Assembly: GCA_009774245.1 (NCBI GenBank)
Contig: VSNM01000004.1
Location: forward strand, 1 to 64,000
Length of the DNA: 64,000 nt
Origin: Lachnospiraceae bacterium
GTDB taxonomy: Bacteria > Bacillota > Clostridia > Lachnospirales > Lachnospiraceae
Direction: 5' to 3'
The notes beneath the pieces were generated by a model. It made no database searches and was not told the origin of the DNA. It saw nothing but the letters and a program-made list of their open reading frames with translations. The translations under genes and the position numbers were made by a program. Positions 33,097 to 42,393 of this stretch are shown one piece after another. Position 1 is the first letter of the stretch, and every line of letters starts with the position of its first letter.

Positions 33097-34134
33097 TCAA
33101 ATATCAAGCACTGTCCAACGATATGCACTGTGCAGTTCCTGGCCTGCAAGATACCCGCTGACAATCTCGCAGACCTGGCCGAATGGCAAGACCTGATTCG
33201 TCTGCAGTGTCATGTTGGTATACCCGTAAAAAATCGTTCTCATCTGCGTATTCTCACTTTTCGCCTCCGCGCGGTAATGCGTGTATTCCTGCCCATGATA
33301 CAGCCGTATTTCCAATGTGTACTCCCCCGAACCACCGGCAATCTGCAGGTAATTCCCCCCTACAGAATCATCCAGAATCAAATAATATATCCGCAGACCG
33401 TCCATCTCCAGGATTGCCTTTTCCAGCTCCTCCTTACCAGGGTTTGTAAACACACGTTCATCAAACAGCAGATAGCGGGATTTGACCTGCTGTCTGTTGG
33501 CGCATAACGCACTCAGCCTGTCCTTGAGAACCTCCATCGCCATTTCTGATGCGTTTAGATACCTCTTTGGAATGTCTTGCAGAACGATAAATGCCTCCCG
33601 AAGATGCCCAGTCAGCACATAAAGAGACATCCATTTCAAATAAAAATGAATATCTGATTTCGACATTGAAGAATAATGCCACTGCCATGCCGTTGTCTTG
33701 CCCGCAAATTTATCAAGTATTTTTTCATCGTCCTCATAAACACGCATCAGCGGAAATACATAACGAACTAAATATGCCTGTATCATGGCACCGACAGACT
33801 CCATATTACTGTCGCCAGAAAAAGGAATAAATACATTTGACTTCTCACATAACTCCCCTATTTGCTGCTCGAAGATATCTGTCCCTTTTTTGTACTGCTC
33901 ACCCTTCAGCGCCGAAACCATCTCCTCGACCGCCGGATATTCCAATGCCGCAAAAATACTGATCTCCCCCAGATTTCCATGCTGTCTCACAGAACTGAGC
34001 ATCATCCTCAGCTTAATAAGCCTGCCCGATACCATCCTCTGATATGTTCCCTTTTTTCTGCCTTTCTGATATCCTTCCCTCCCCAAAAGCCGTTCCATAA
34101 CGCCCAGAAGCTCATCAAACTTTTTCCTGACCAT
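33097..34134 (-). CDS. Hypothetical protein, 345 residues
   Basis: I do not recognise this protein. The N-terminus is basic (KKFDELLGVMERLLGREGYQKGRKKGTYQRMV) and resembles the start of DUF4304-type proteins. The middle is helical and the C-terminal 100 residues are beta-rich (LQIAGGSGEYTLEIRLYHG). There is no export signal. It precedes the small stump and follows a membrane-anchored protein gene, in a same-direction set of orphan genes with an immunity-like flavour. Function unknown. Confidence 0.65.
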   Translation of the reverse strand: MVRKKFDELLGVMERLLGREGYQKGRKKGTYQRMVSGRLIKLRMMLSSVRQHGNLGEISIFAALEYPAVEEMVSALKGEQYKKGTDIFEQQIGELCEKSNVFIPFSGDSNMESVGAMIQAYLVRYVFPLMRVYEDDEKILDKFAGKTTAWQWHYSSMSKSDIHFYLKWMSLYVLTGHLREAFIVLQDIPKRYLNASEMAMEVLKDRLSALCANRQQVKSRYLLFDERVFTNPGKEELEKAILEMDGLRIYYLILDDSVGGNYLQIAGGSGEYTLEIRLYHGQEYTHYRAEAKSENTQMRTIFYGYTNMTLQTNQVLPFGQVCEIVSGYLAGQELHSAYRWTVLDI

Positions 34135-34155
34135 TTCCCCGCTCCCCCATATCCT

Positions 34156-34635
34156 CTAATCCCCGACTGCCGCAAAATACAGAATCGTTCCCGCCTCGTT
34201 CAGATACACTTGTGTATACATCTTCCGAGAGTCCTTGATCCCCGTCTGAAATGCAAATTCAGCGTTCTCGACACGCCTCCATTTTTGCCCTTTCAACTCG
34301 TCCGGCACATAGTAAAATTCGATGTCGTCACACTCGTCCCCGACCGTCATCTCCTGCAGTTCACCGCTGATGTCATGGTCATAACAGGCAAAGACATAAA
34401 TACATGTCGTCACCAGTCCAATCCCTCCCGATGACCTGCTGCACCACTGCATCTGCGATGTCTCTGGCACATCTGGAAAATGGTTGTAGATCGGGGCAGT
34501 CTCCGTGCCCTGCATAACGGAATCCTTCCCCTTAGCGCCCAGTGCCAGCAAAACCAACAGCGCAAAGCATGCGCCCCCGGCTGCCAGTGCCAATAAAATA
34601 ATGTAAATTTGTTTCCTTTTCATTCGATTCTTCAT
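34156..34635 (-). CDS. Membrane-anchored hypothetical protein
   Basis: The 159-residue product has a basic start (MKNRMKRKQIY), a single membrane helix (residues 10-33) and an extracytoplasmic domain of about 120 residues with Cys pairs (MQWCSRSSGG, VTTCIYVFACYD). The ATG at 34635 has AGGAGG six bases before it. It ends 21 bases before the 345-residue gene, so the two are probably co-transcribed. No family is recognised. Confidence 0.65.
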   Translation of the reverse strand: MKNRMKRKQIYIILLALAAGGACFALLVLLALGAKGKDSVMQGTETAPIYNHFPDVPETSQMQWCSRSSGGIGLVTTCIYVFACYDHDISGELQEMTVGDECDDIEFYYVPDELKGQKWRRVENAEFAFQTGIKDSRKMYTQVYLNEAGTILYFAAVGD

Positions 34636-34888
34636 ACGATTCCTCCTGCCGCAAAATCCCAAAACACGCTCGAATCTATGTTAGTCCTGCAGCCTCCCTA
34701 CCCAGACAGGTGATTCCAAATATGCGAATCCAAAACAAGTATATCATAACCATATCTTCCGATTCAATCAAATACCAAATTCCTTGAATAACGAAATAGA
34801 ATCGCTGCAATCCACACTTTACGTAAAAAGCTAAAGACAGCCAACAACAATAGGAGTCTTTCTTTTGACGCCACTACCTTGCCTGATG

Positions 34889-34902
34889 AATTTTTATTCA
34901 TA
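34889..34902. promoter_or_regulatory. Perfect ARG box upstream of argG
   Basis: TGAATTTTTATTCA matches the ArgR/AhrC consensus TGAAT-N4-ATTCA exactly. It lies about 85 bases upstream of the argG -35 element. A second weaker box lies at the promoter. Confidence 0.75.
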
Positions 34903-34970
34903 TTTAATTGCATAATATTCATTCTTTTCTCTATATTTTACACTCATATTCCATTTTGTCAACCTAAAAA

Positions 34971-35014
34971 TGTATAAATTTACACTTGATTTATACAATC
35001 CAATGATGTATAGT
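34971..35014 (+). promoter_or_regulatory. argG promoter with adjacent second ARG-like box
   Basis: TTGATT (34986-34991) and TATAGT (35009-35014) are separated by exactly 17 bases, 53 bases before the argG start. TGTATAAATTTACA (34971-34984), an imperfect dyad, abuts the -35 element. With the perfect box upstream it would let an ArgR hexamer cover the promoter. The rest of 34663-35066 holds no gene. Confidence 0.7.
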
Positions 35015-35066
35015 AGCTATAGGTAATTGAAACCAGAAAATTTATACCAAAAGGAGAATCCATATT

Positions 35067-36284
35067 ATGAAAGAAAAAGTAGTACTTGCCTATTCCGGCG
35101 GACTTGACACCACCGCAATCATTCCATGGTTAAAGGAGAACTTTGACTACGAAGTCATCTGTGTCTGCGTCGACTGCGGACAGGAGGAGGAGCTTGACGG
35201 ACTCGAGGAGCGCGCGAAATCCTGCGGCGCCGAGAAACTCTACATTGAAAATGTGATCGATGAATTCTGCGACGAGTACATTGTTCCCTGTGTACAGGCG
35301 AACGCCGTATATGAAAACAAATACCTCCTGGGCACTTCCATGGCAAGGCCGCTCATCGCGAAGAAGCTTGTGGAGATCGCAAGGAAGGAAGGCGCAACAG
35401 CCATCTGCCACGGCGCGACCGGCAAGGGCAATGACCAGATCCGTTTCGAACTCGGCATCAAGGCGCTGGCTCCCGACATCAAGATCATCGCCGCGTGGAG
35501 AAATGACAAGTGGACGATGGATTCCCGCGAGTCCGAGATCGAGTACTGCAAGGCGCACGGCATTCACCTCCCGTTCTCGGCGGACAGCTCCTACAGCCGC
35601 GACCGTAATATCTGGCACATCAGCCACGAGGGACTTGAACTTGAAAATCCCGCAAACGAGCCAAACTATGACCATCTGCTCGTGCTTGGCACCACACCGG
35701 AAAAAGCGCCGGACGAGGGCGAATATGTGACGCTGACTTTCGAGAAGGGTGTTCCAAAGTCCGTAAATGGCAAAGAACTGAAAGTTTCCGATATTATAAA
35801 AGAATTGAATAAACTCGGCGGAAAGCACGGCATCGGCATCATTGACATCGTAGAAAACCGCGTTGTCGGCATGAAATCCCGCGGCGTGTACGAAACCCCT
35901 GGCGGAACCATTCTGATGGAGGCACACCAGCAGCTCGAGGAACTGATTCTCGACCGCGATACCTACACCCTGAAAAAAGAGATGGGCAACAAGTTTGCCG
36001 ACACGGTGTACGAGGGAAAATGGTTCACACCCAAGCGCGAGGCGATCCAGGCATTTATCGAAAAGACACAGGAATATGTCACCGGCGAGGTGAAGTTCAA
36101 GCTCTACAAGGGCAACATCATCAAGGCAGGCGAGACAAGCCCATACTCCTTATATAATGAAAGCATCGCTTCGTTCACAACCGGCGACCTGTATGACCAC
36201 CACGACGCAGAGGGCTTTATCAACCTCTTTGGTCTGTCCTGCAAGGTGCGCGCGATGAAGATGCAGGAAAATGAAAAAAACTAA
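35067..36284 (+). CDS. argG: Argininosuccinate synthase
   Basis: The 405-residue enzyme joins citrulline and aspartate using ATP. The N-type ATP pyrophosphatase motif is at residues 8-15 (AYSGGLDTT). Later landmarks are GATGKGNDQIRFE, YSRDRNIWHISHEG and the C-terminal YDHHDAEGFINL. The length is normal. It starts after AAAAGGAG behind a clear promoter with ArgR boxes. argH does not follow here; a DUF1294 gene does. Transcribed opposite to argJ-argB-argD. Confidence 0.97.
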   Translation: MKEKVVLAYSGGLDTTAIIPWLKENFDYEVICVCVDCGQEEELDGLEERAKSCGAEKLYIENVIDEFCDEYIVPCVQANAVYENKYLLGTSMARPLIAKKLVEIARKEGATAICHGATGKGNDQIRFELGIKALAPDIKIIAAWRNDKWTMDSRESEIEYCKAHGIHLPFSADSSYSRDRNIWHISHEGLELENPANEPNYDHLLVLGTTPEKAPDEGEYVTLTFEKGVPKSVNGKELKVSDIIKELNKLGGKHGIGIIDIVENRVVGMKSRGVYETPGGTILMEAHQQLEELILDRDTYTLKKEMGNKFADTVYEGKWFTPKREAIQAFIEKTQEYVTGEVKFKLYKGNIIKAGETSPYSLYNESIASFTTGDLYDHHDAEGFINLFGLSCKVRAMKMQENEKN

Positions 36285-36302
36285 AAGCATAAAGAAAAAC
36301 AT

Positions 36303-36581
36303 ATGAATATTTTTAACATGATTGCACTATATCTCACCGCAGTCAACCTGGCAGGCTTCGCCGTGATGGGCATTGACAAGCAAAAGGCGATCAGGCATCT
36401 CTGGCGCATCCGGGAGTCCACGCTCTTTCTCATCGCCCTCATCGGCGGAAGCCTCGGCTCGATCATCGGTATGCGGGTATTCCATCACAAGACCAGGCAC
36501 TGGTATTTTGTGTATGGAATGCCCGCAATCCTAATTCTACAGGCCATACTTGTGGTGTTGGTTTTAAGGAACTATACTTAA
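36303..36581 (+). CDS. DUF1294 small membrane protein
   Basis: The 92-residue protein has three hydrophobic segments and the DUF1294 pattern: NLAGFAVMGIDKQKAIRHLWRI, then GGSLGSIIGMRVFHHKTRH. The function is unknown. It starts 18 bases after argG and ends before a convergent glycosyltransferase gene; it may be read from the argG promoter. Confidence 0.85.
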   Translation: MNIFNMIALYLTAVNLAGFAVMGIDKQKAIRHLWRIRESTLFLIALIGGSLGSIIGMRVFHHKTRHWYFVYGMPAILILQAILVVLVLRNYT

Positions 36582-36608
36582 AAAGCAATATATAAAAACC
36601 GTAATCCC

Positions 36609-37742
36609 TTATTGATCGGCAAGCTTCAACCCTGCCTTTTTGTTATACGCATGCTTCTCAGGAGCCTCATAAGCGTCCCAGAAAGAGGCACCCAGATTCA
36701 GCTTCTCCTCCACAAAGTCCATATTATTCAGGGCTGTCGTCACGATAGAGACAGCCTTTTTAATCCGAAGCCCCTCAAAGAAATTGAGGACCTCCACCGG
36801 AAACCGCCCGCGCAGCACCACCGCGTCAGGACAGAGCGCTTCATAGTCGATCAGGTCCCGCGGATGCGGTTTGATCAGGACACGGTATCCCTGACAGTAT
36901 CTTTCGATCACGTCAAGGCAGACGCGCTTCCTCGCCTCCACGTCGACCGGATGCGGCTCCGTCAGAAAGCACGCAAACTCCTCGCCCTCATAGGACGGCG
37001 CAAGCTGCCTTGTCAGCGTATCCGCATCTTCAATAAACGCCTCGATCATCAGTTTCTTCTGCGCCGAAGTCAGCGCCTGCTCCAGCGGCTTTCTCGGCTC
37101 CACGACAAAGCGCGGACAGTCTGTCGGCACCACGCTCCGGTCATTGATCTCCATGTCAATACAATACTTTCCCCAGCCGTTCATGATAAAGATCAGGTTC
37201 AGGCGCGAGAACAGCGTTTTCAGCTTAAAATGCCCATGGTTTGCGACATAGGCGTCATCGAGATTCTTGAGGCAGTCCAGCCCGTCCTCCACCGCATGGT
37301 AATATATATGTCTGTAATTGAGATAGTACCCAATCGGATCGCTGTCACAAAATACATAGATGTCCTCATACGCCGCAAAATCAATCACGCTCATATACGG
37401 AACCTCGCACTTTGCAAGCTTTTTTGTAAAAATCATGCGGTTTACCATATGTTTTACAATATTACTGTAATTTTTCCTGTACTTTGCAAGTTCCGGGAAA
37501 AAGTCCTCGCGCTTCTCGTCAAGCGCAATCACCTCATGAAAAATCCCTGTCCGCGCAAGCCTGTCCCCCAGGTTCTCAAAGTTGGTGGAAATAGAGCTCA
37601 GCGCGAGATCCGCCTTTTTATAATTTTCGACCAGCGTGTTCCTCACCAGCTTCATCTCTTTTAAGATTGCTACATATACATGATAAAATGTGTGGCAGAC
37701 ATAAAGCCTGCTCTTTGTCTTTTTTCCCTTTGCGATCTTCAT
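36609..37742 (-). CDS. Glycosyltransferase, GT52/polysialyltransferase-like
   Basis: The 377-residue protein has the GT-B arrangement of sialyltransferase-like GT52/PF07388 enzymes: an N-terminal YVCHTFYHVYVAILK and a nucleotide-binding part with VLIKPHPRDLID, in which the HP motif is typical. Sugar and linkage are uncertain. It lies at the far end of the polysaccharide region, separated from it by a pseudogene and an unrelated plus-strand gene. It may modify the same polymer. No membrane segment. Confidence 0.75.
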   Translation of the reverse strand: MKIAKGKKTKSRLYVCHTFYHVYVAILKEMKLVRNTLVENYKKADLALSSISTNFENLGDRLARTGIFHEVIALDEKREDFFPELAKYRKNYSNIVKHMVNRMIFTKKLAKCEVPYMSVIDFAAYEDIYVFCDSDPIGYYLNYRHIYYHAVEDGLDCLKNLDDAYVANHGHFKLKTLFSRLNLIFIMNGWGKYCIDMEINDRSVVPTDCPRFVVEPRKPLEQALTSAQKKLMIEAFIEDADTLTRQLAPSYEGEEFACFLTEPHPVDVEARKRVCLDVIERYCQGYRVLIKPHPRDLIDYEALCPDAVVLRGRFPVEVLNFFEGLRIKKAVSIVTTALNNMDFVEEKLNLGASFWDAYEAPEKHAYNKKAGLKLADQ

Positions 37743-37793
37743 TTTGATAATTTATCCCTTCGATGCTATTTCGTAAGCTTTTATACTTTTCTC

Positions 37794-38358
37794 CTATACT
37801 TTTACATATTTCTGATTTCGACTGTTTGGCTTGTCGGGTATTGTCATTCTGATCTTGCCTGCCTCCAATAATGGAATCAGATATTTTTTTCGAAAATGGT
37901 TTACATTCGCAAGCCCCAGATAATCCATCATCTCCTTTTTGCTTCTGGGCACAGCGCAAAATTCCACAAGCACAGTCATCCGCTCTGTTATAACTTGGGT
38001 GGTGACTTGGGGGGGTAACCCCGTCACCGCCCAGACCAGTGGAACCAGAAACAGGCCCAACAGTCGCGGTGGCGGCCTCACTCAGTGGAATGACCGTGCG
38101 AAACACATCTCCCTCCTTAAACTCCGGCTCCGCCCCTGAATACAGCCTTGTATATTTGTAAGTATTGCGCATTCCAGAACCGAGCTCATCAGCCAGACCG
38201 ATCGCACGGAAAACTTTTGAGATCGGCGGGTTCTTGGAAAACGGCAGATTCGCGGTAATATCATGAAGTCTCCTCTCCTGCACCAGACAATCCAATCCAA
38301 TCTTATCCTTTTTAGTATATGCCAAACCATAAAGAATCTCAATATGAATTTTGCGCAA
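37794..38358 (-). pseudogene. AlbA/Schlafen-type ATP-binding regulator, broken 3' end
   Basis: The frame from 38250 reads LPFSKNPPISKVFRAIGLADELGSGMRN, the hallmark of the C-terminal part of AlbA_2/AAA_4 (RecG-like) regulators. After SEAATATVGP the continuation shifts to another frame with QVTTQVITERMTVLVEFC and ends FKIRMT-like IRMTIPDKPNSRNQ. The shift lies at a run of seven C on the coding strand (38009-38015). The N-terminal half, including the AlbA domain, is missing. It is therefore truncated at 5' and frameshifted. The frame without the shift runs on to 37618 into the next gene. Confidence 0.8.
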
Positions 38359-38476
38359 TAGTCCTACCTTATTTTTACGAACAACTGGTGAACTGTACTT
38401 GCATTTAACAACGCAGTACCTTATAATGAGTACAGCACAATATAAACAATATTTTACACAAAATGGAGGAAACCCT

Positions 38477-38983
38477 ATGAAATATCCCGAAATTGATGAA
38501 TCAAAGCTTCAGGAAGTAATGAGAATCATCGAAACCGCTGCCAGTCTCATGGAAGAAACTGGTCTCATGGAGGAAAAGGACTGGGAGGGCGACACGGAGG
38601 CCGGAAGCGAACTCGCCGCTCTCCAAAAACAGCTTCGCGAGATCACCGGAAATGAAAAACTGCAAATCACAGATTTCAACGCATACTGGTCCTACACCAG
38701 CCTTGAGACTGTTGCCCGCAATGCCCTGCACCAGCCTCCGAAGAAATGTGGAATGACAGACGAGCAGCTCACAGACCTCATCCGCAGAATCAGCGAGCTG
38801 GACTTTGACGTGCCCGAAAACGCCCTGGAAGCCACAACGGACTATTTTATACATGTATTAGAGGTCGAAACAGGACTGGACGACGTTTCCGATTACATAT
38901 ACTGTCCTGAGGAATTCGGCCTGGACCTGCACGCCGGACTGGACGAGATCACCGCCAAAATCCTTGCCGACTCCATTCGGTAA
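38477..38983 (+). CDS. Hypothetical protein, 168 residues
   Basis: An acidic soluble protein beginning MKYPEIDESKLQEVMRIIET, with no signal peptide, membrane segment or recognised motif. The ATG is preceded by GGAGGAAA; the longer upstream frame lacks a ribosome-binding site. It is the only plus-strand gene in the polysaccharide region and is closed by a strong terminator. Function unknown. Confidence 0.65.
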   Translation: MKYPEIDESKLQEVMRIIETAASLMEETGLMEEKDWEGDTEAGSELAALQKQLREITGNEKLQITDFNAYWSYTSLETVARNALHQPPKKCGMTDEQLTDLIRRISELDFDVPENALEATTDYFIHVLEVETGLDDVSDYIYCPEEFGLDLHAGLDEITAKILADSIR

Positions 38984-39008
38984 GACCTTTCCCAATCGCT
39001 GCCTCTAA

Positions 39009-39045
39009 CTGGGCAGGGGAAATGTCTTACCCCTGCCCGGTTTTT
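39009..39045 (+). terminator. Strong intrinsic terminator
   Basis: CTGGGCAGGGG and CCCCTGCCCGG form an 11-bp stem around a ten-base loop, followed by TTTTT. It ends the plus-strand hypothetical gene. Its right arm overlaps the last codons of the convergent glycosyltransferase gene. Confidence 0.9.
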
Positions 39046-40232
39046 CGTCTGGTATACGCGTACCCCGCCCTCGGCGCGATCAGCGGCGCCGGACTCAGCG
39101 GCCCTTCCTTTTCCGGCTGCATTTTCCCGTTCAGCAGTCCCTCGCAGAACCGATACAGTCTGTCCGCGGCCGTCTCGGGATTCCACTCCCCAATCATTGT
39201 CTGATAGGCGTTGACACCGAGCGTTTTTCGCAGATTCTCGTCCTCGCACAATAATAACACCTGTTTTTGAAATTCTCTATAACACTCGTTTTGAAATACC
39301 AGCCCGTTCTGTCCATGCCTGATCAGAAACGGAACCGCACCGATTCCGCTCCCTGCCACGACCGCGCACGCACTGTTCATCGATTCATTTAAGACTGCAC
39401 CCCAACCCTCAAGGTGATTACTCGTAAACAGAAAAATATCGGACTCCTCCATAAAACGGCGCACATTCTGCGGCGGCTGGAAGCCGTGGAACGTGACCTT
39501 CTGCTCCAGATGCCACTTCCGAACCAGCTTTCTAATCGACTCCTCAAGCTCTCCGCCGCCCACCATATCCAGATGGAACGAGATATGCTGCCGCTCCAGT
39601 TCCCTTGCTGCCCTGATCGCATACTCCGGGTGCTTTAACTTCAGAAAACGCCCTGCCCACAGGAGCCGCACTTCTGATTTTCCATTCGCATCATAGTGCA
39701 GCTTTCGGAAAAACAAGGTCTCCAGATCATACGTATTGACCGCCGGAAAATATCCCCACACATATTTTTTGTCCGGATACGCATGTACGATATTAAAATC
39801 AGACGCCACGTAAGCGCCGTGACACAGAAGATACACCGGCGCGTCCGCATACCGCGTGTGGTCCTCGTACTTTTTCCTCCTGCCGCGCGGGGAGATCGAT
39901 TTCCACTGCCCCTCCCGGTAAAGGCGCTCACTGGCACGAATGACGATCTTTCCCGCATTCAGCCTGGGCTTGATATAGCGCTCGTCCTCCACGCCGCCAA
40001 ACACGACGATGTCGCTTTCCAGAATCAGCCTCGCACACCGCTCCTCCTCCTCATAATACAGCCTCAGATACGGAATCGCACTGACCTCGCTCCCCCAGCC
40101 CATCTTTACCCGATCCTCCTCCATTTTAGAGGTCTGCACAAAGGCAAAATCCGCGCCGAGCTTGCGATACAGTTCATTGGACATCGGAATCTGATGATGA
40201 TTGATGTAGTTAGATACAATGGTTAATTTCAT
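39027..40232 (-). CDS. GT4-family glycosyltransferase
   Basis: A GT-B enzyme of about 400 residues. It starts MKLTIVSNYINHHQIPMSNEL, has the sugar-nucleotide region SEVRLLWAGRFLKLKHPEYAI, and ends with FLFTSNHLEGWGAVLNESMNSAC, where the E-x7-E motif of GT4 lies. It probably adds a sugar to the lipid-linked repeat unit in the cytoplasm. The ATG at 40232 overlaps the upstream gene by 23 bases; longer starts are rejected because they lie deep inside that gene. Last gene of the main polysaccharide operon. Confidence 0.88.
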   Translation of the reverse strand: MKLTIVSNYINHHQIPMSNELYRKLGADFAFVQTSKMEEDRVKMGWGSEVSAIPYLRLYYEEEERCARLILESDIVVFGGVEDERYIKPRLNAGKIVIRASERLYREGQWKSISPRGRRKKYEDHTRYADAPVYLLCHGAYVASDFNIVHAYPDKKYVWGYFPAVNTYDLETLFFRKLHYDANGKSEVRLLWAGRFLKLKHPEYAIRAARELERQHISFHLDMVGGGELEESIRKLVRKWHLEQKVTFHGFQPPQNVRRFMEESDIFLFTSNHLEGWGAVLNESMNSACAVVAGSGIGAVPFLIRHGQNGLVFQNECYREFQKQVLLLCEDENLRKTLGVNAYQTMIGEWNPETAADRLYRFCEGLLNGKMQPEKEGPLSPAPLIAPRAGYAYTRRKTGQG

Positions 40233-41511
40233 GGTAGATATCCAACAGCCTCCTATAATTCGTATCCGGATCATGTGTCCTGAGCGCGTGTGCCCTCGCG
40301 TTGGAGGAGAGCGACAGCGCCAGCTTGTCATCCTCAAAGATGCGCAGGATGGAATCCTTCAGCCGCTTCGGCTTATCCTTCGGATACAGGAAGCCATCCT
40401 TCCCGTCATTGACCAGATTGTGCACACCGCCCACATTGGCCGCCACCACCGGAACCCCCAGCAGCATCGCCTCACCGACAGAATTGGGGGAATTTTCAAT
40501 CGCAGAGGGACATAAGAATACATGTGTTTTTAAAAAGCGCGCGCACATCTTGTCTGCCTGCAGCTTTCCGACAAACCGGACATGCTCCTGCATCCTGCTT
40601 CGCTTGATCTGATCTAACAGGAACTTGCCATATCCTGACAGTTTGATCTTGTCCGTGATGCTGTCGTTTGCCGTGATGACATCGCCCGCCACATAGACAA
40701 CCGTCTCCTCAAATTCCTCCACCAGCTCCGGCAGAATATCGAGCACATAGTGTAGTCCCTTGATCGGATAATTTCCCTGACTTAAAAATATGGAATGCCG
40801 CTCAATCTGATCGATCTTCCACTCGTCATTGTAAAAGTTCGTCCGCAGCGTCTCATTCATGAAATGGTATTTCGCGTCAGGCGCGAGCAGCTTTGTCATC
40901 TCCCTGTCAAAATCCGTCCGTCCGGTGACATGCCCGACCATCGAGAGCGCCTCCTTCTCGTATGTACCGCGCTTTGCAAACTTCGCCTGCTGATCAAACA
41001 GTCCGTCCCTTTTCAGGATATCGCGAAAAGTCTTTTTCCGCTGCACAGAGTAGGGCAGATCTGCCATGTATACATCCGCAATCGCACTGCACAACCCCTG
41101 TATCCCGATCAGAGTCCGCGCCGGACGGTGAAATGCCTTCACGCAAGCGAGCGTGTGTGGATATTCCGTCCCAAAGATATGAATGAGATCCGGTTCAAAA
41201 TCCCTGATGATGGCGCCGAGACTCTCCTCCATGCCGGCGTCATAATTCTCCGGATGAACGGTATCCTCCCGAAAAATATAGTAGTTGATTCCCTGCGCCT
41301 TGTCCTTCACAAACAGCGCCGTATCGCCCTTTACAAACATGCGGCTCTCTGATTCCGGAAAACAGATAGCAAGTGTTATGTCATTTGTCTCCTGATTTGC
41401 CATCAGCTTGCTGGCGAGTCCGGAAAGCCAGCCCTCCTTGATCACGATCTTCTGCCCCAGACTCTTTGCGATAAACGGGAGCATGATATTGCACAGCCAC
41501 AAAACCCTCAT
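40210..41511 (-). CDS. GT4-family glycosyltransferase
   Basis: The 433-residue GT-B enzyme starts MRVLWLCNIMLPFIAK and contains IHIFGTEYPHTLACVKAF, FVGKLQADKMCARFLKTHVFLCPS and the donor-binding ENSPNSVGEAMLLGVPVVA with the E-x7-E spacing of GT4. It acts in cytoplasmic assembly of the polymer unit; sugar unknown. It is coupled by overlap to the next GT4 gene and lies 27 bases after a GT2 gene. Full length. Confidence 0.9.
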   Translation of the reverse strand: MRVLWLCNIMLPFIAKSLGQKIVIKEGWLSGLASKLMANQETNDITLAICFPESESRMFVKGDTALFVKDKAQGINYYIFREDTVHPENYDAGMEESLGAIIRDFEPDLIHIFGTEYPHTLACVKAFHRPARTLIGIQGLCSAIADVYMADLPYSVQRKKTFRDILKRDGLFDQQAKFAKRGTYEKEALSMVGHVTGRTDFDREMTKLLAPDAKYHFMNETLRTNFYNDEWKIDQIERHSIFLSQGNYPIKGLHYVLDILPELVEEFEETVVYVAGDVITANDSITDKIKLSGYGKFLLDQIKRSRMQEHVRFVGKLQADKMCARFLKTHVFLCPSAIENSPNSVGEAMLLGVPVVAANVGGVHNLVNDGKDGFLYPKDKPKRLKDSILRIFEDDKLALSLSSNARAHALRTHDPDTNYRRLLDIYHEINHCI

Positions 41512-41538
41512 ATAATTCCCTCCATCATCTTATTTCTG

Positions 41539-42357
41539 TTAATTGTCCCTCACCCTTATTTTGTACACCGCCATCTTTATACGATTATAAATCACAGACA
41601 AATACTTATTTTCCGCAATCACACTGCGAAGCGGCGCCAGAGTCAGCAGCATCGTCAGACGGTATCTGTCTGCCTTTTTCCTTCCCATATAGCGCACCAC
41701 GATCTCTCTGTGCTGCCGTTTCGAGCGCTTCCGGTTCTCCCGCGTCTCCGAGTACCCGCCTCCCTCATAGGCCGCGACCACCACCGGCGCATATGTGATT
41801 ACCGCCCTACGCTCATAATAGCACCACAGGAAATGCTCGTAATCTGCCCTCACATTATATGCCGCATCGTATCCCCTCGCATCAAATAACGCATGGTGGT
41901 AAAAGCAGGTCTGATGGCATGGTACATTTCTATAACAGGTGAAATCATTGATCTCAGGCGAGGCATAAATAACCGTATCCAGCGCTTTGTGATACAGATT
42001 TCCATAAATAATACCTGGTTTTTTATCCGCTCGTTCCAGCCTGTGAATCTCATCTGTTATTTTACTGAGAACATGCTGATCATAGAAGCTGTCGCCGGCA
42101 TTCAAGAACAGGTAATATTCTCCTCCGGCCAGCTTCACAGCCTGATTCATCGCATCGTAGATACCGTTATCTTTCCGGACCTGCACGCGTACACGCTGAT
42201 CACAGCACAGCTCCTCAAGCCTCTCGACCGAGCCGTCCGACGAACCGCCGTCCTTCACGACCACCTCAAAATCGGGACAGCTCTGTTTCAAGATGCTGTC
42301 CACAGTCTCATACAGCCTTTGTCCCGCATTTAAACAGACAACAATCACACTGTACAT
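41539..42357 (-). CDS. GT2-family glycosyltransferase
   Basis: The 272-residue GT-A enzyme begins MYSVIVVCLNAGQRLYETVD. It has the nucleotide-binding VVVKDGGSSDGS, the DxD-like NAGDSFYD and an acceptor region with CHQTCFYHHALFDARGYD. These are typical WcaA-type transferases in capsule loci. The ATG at 42357 is preferred to one five codons earlier, but both are plausible. In the middle of a same-direction run of transferase genes. Confidence 0.88.
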   Translation of the reverse strand: MYSVIVVCLNAGQRLYETVDSILKQSCPDFEVVVKDGGSSDGSVERLEELCCDQRVRVQVRKDNGIYDAMNQAVKLAGGEYYLFLNAGDSFYDQHVLSKITDEIHRLERADKKPGIIYGNLYHKALDTVIYASPEINDFTCYRNVPCHQTCFYHHALFDARGYDAAYNVRADYEHFLWCYYERRAVITYAPVVVAAYEGGGYSETRENRKRSKRQHREIVVRYMGRKKADRYRLTMLLTLAPLRSVIAENKYLSVIYNRIKMAVYKIRVRDN

Positions 42358-42393
42358 GATATCCCGTCCCATATTTCCTGTCTCACCTCCCTG

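Noticed and set aside
35130..35927. Long open frame antisense to argG
   Set aside because: It is a mirror of a strongly biased coding sequence; no start signal, and argG is certain.
36612..37664. 350-codon plus-strand frame opposite the GT52-like gene
   Set aside because: Antisense shadow; the minus-strand product has clear glycosyltransferase motifs.
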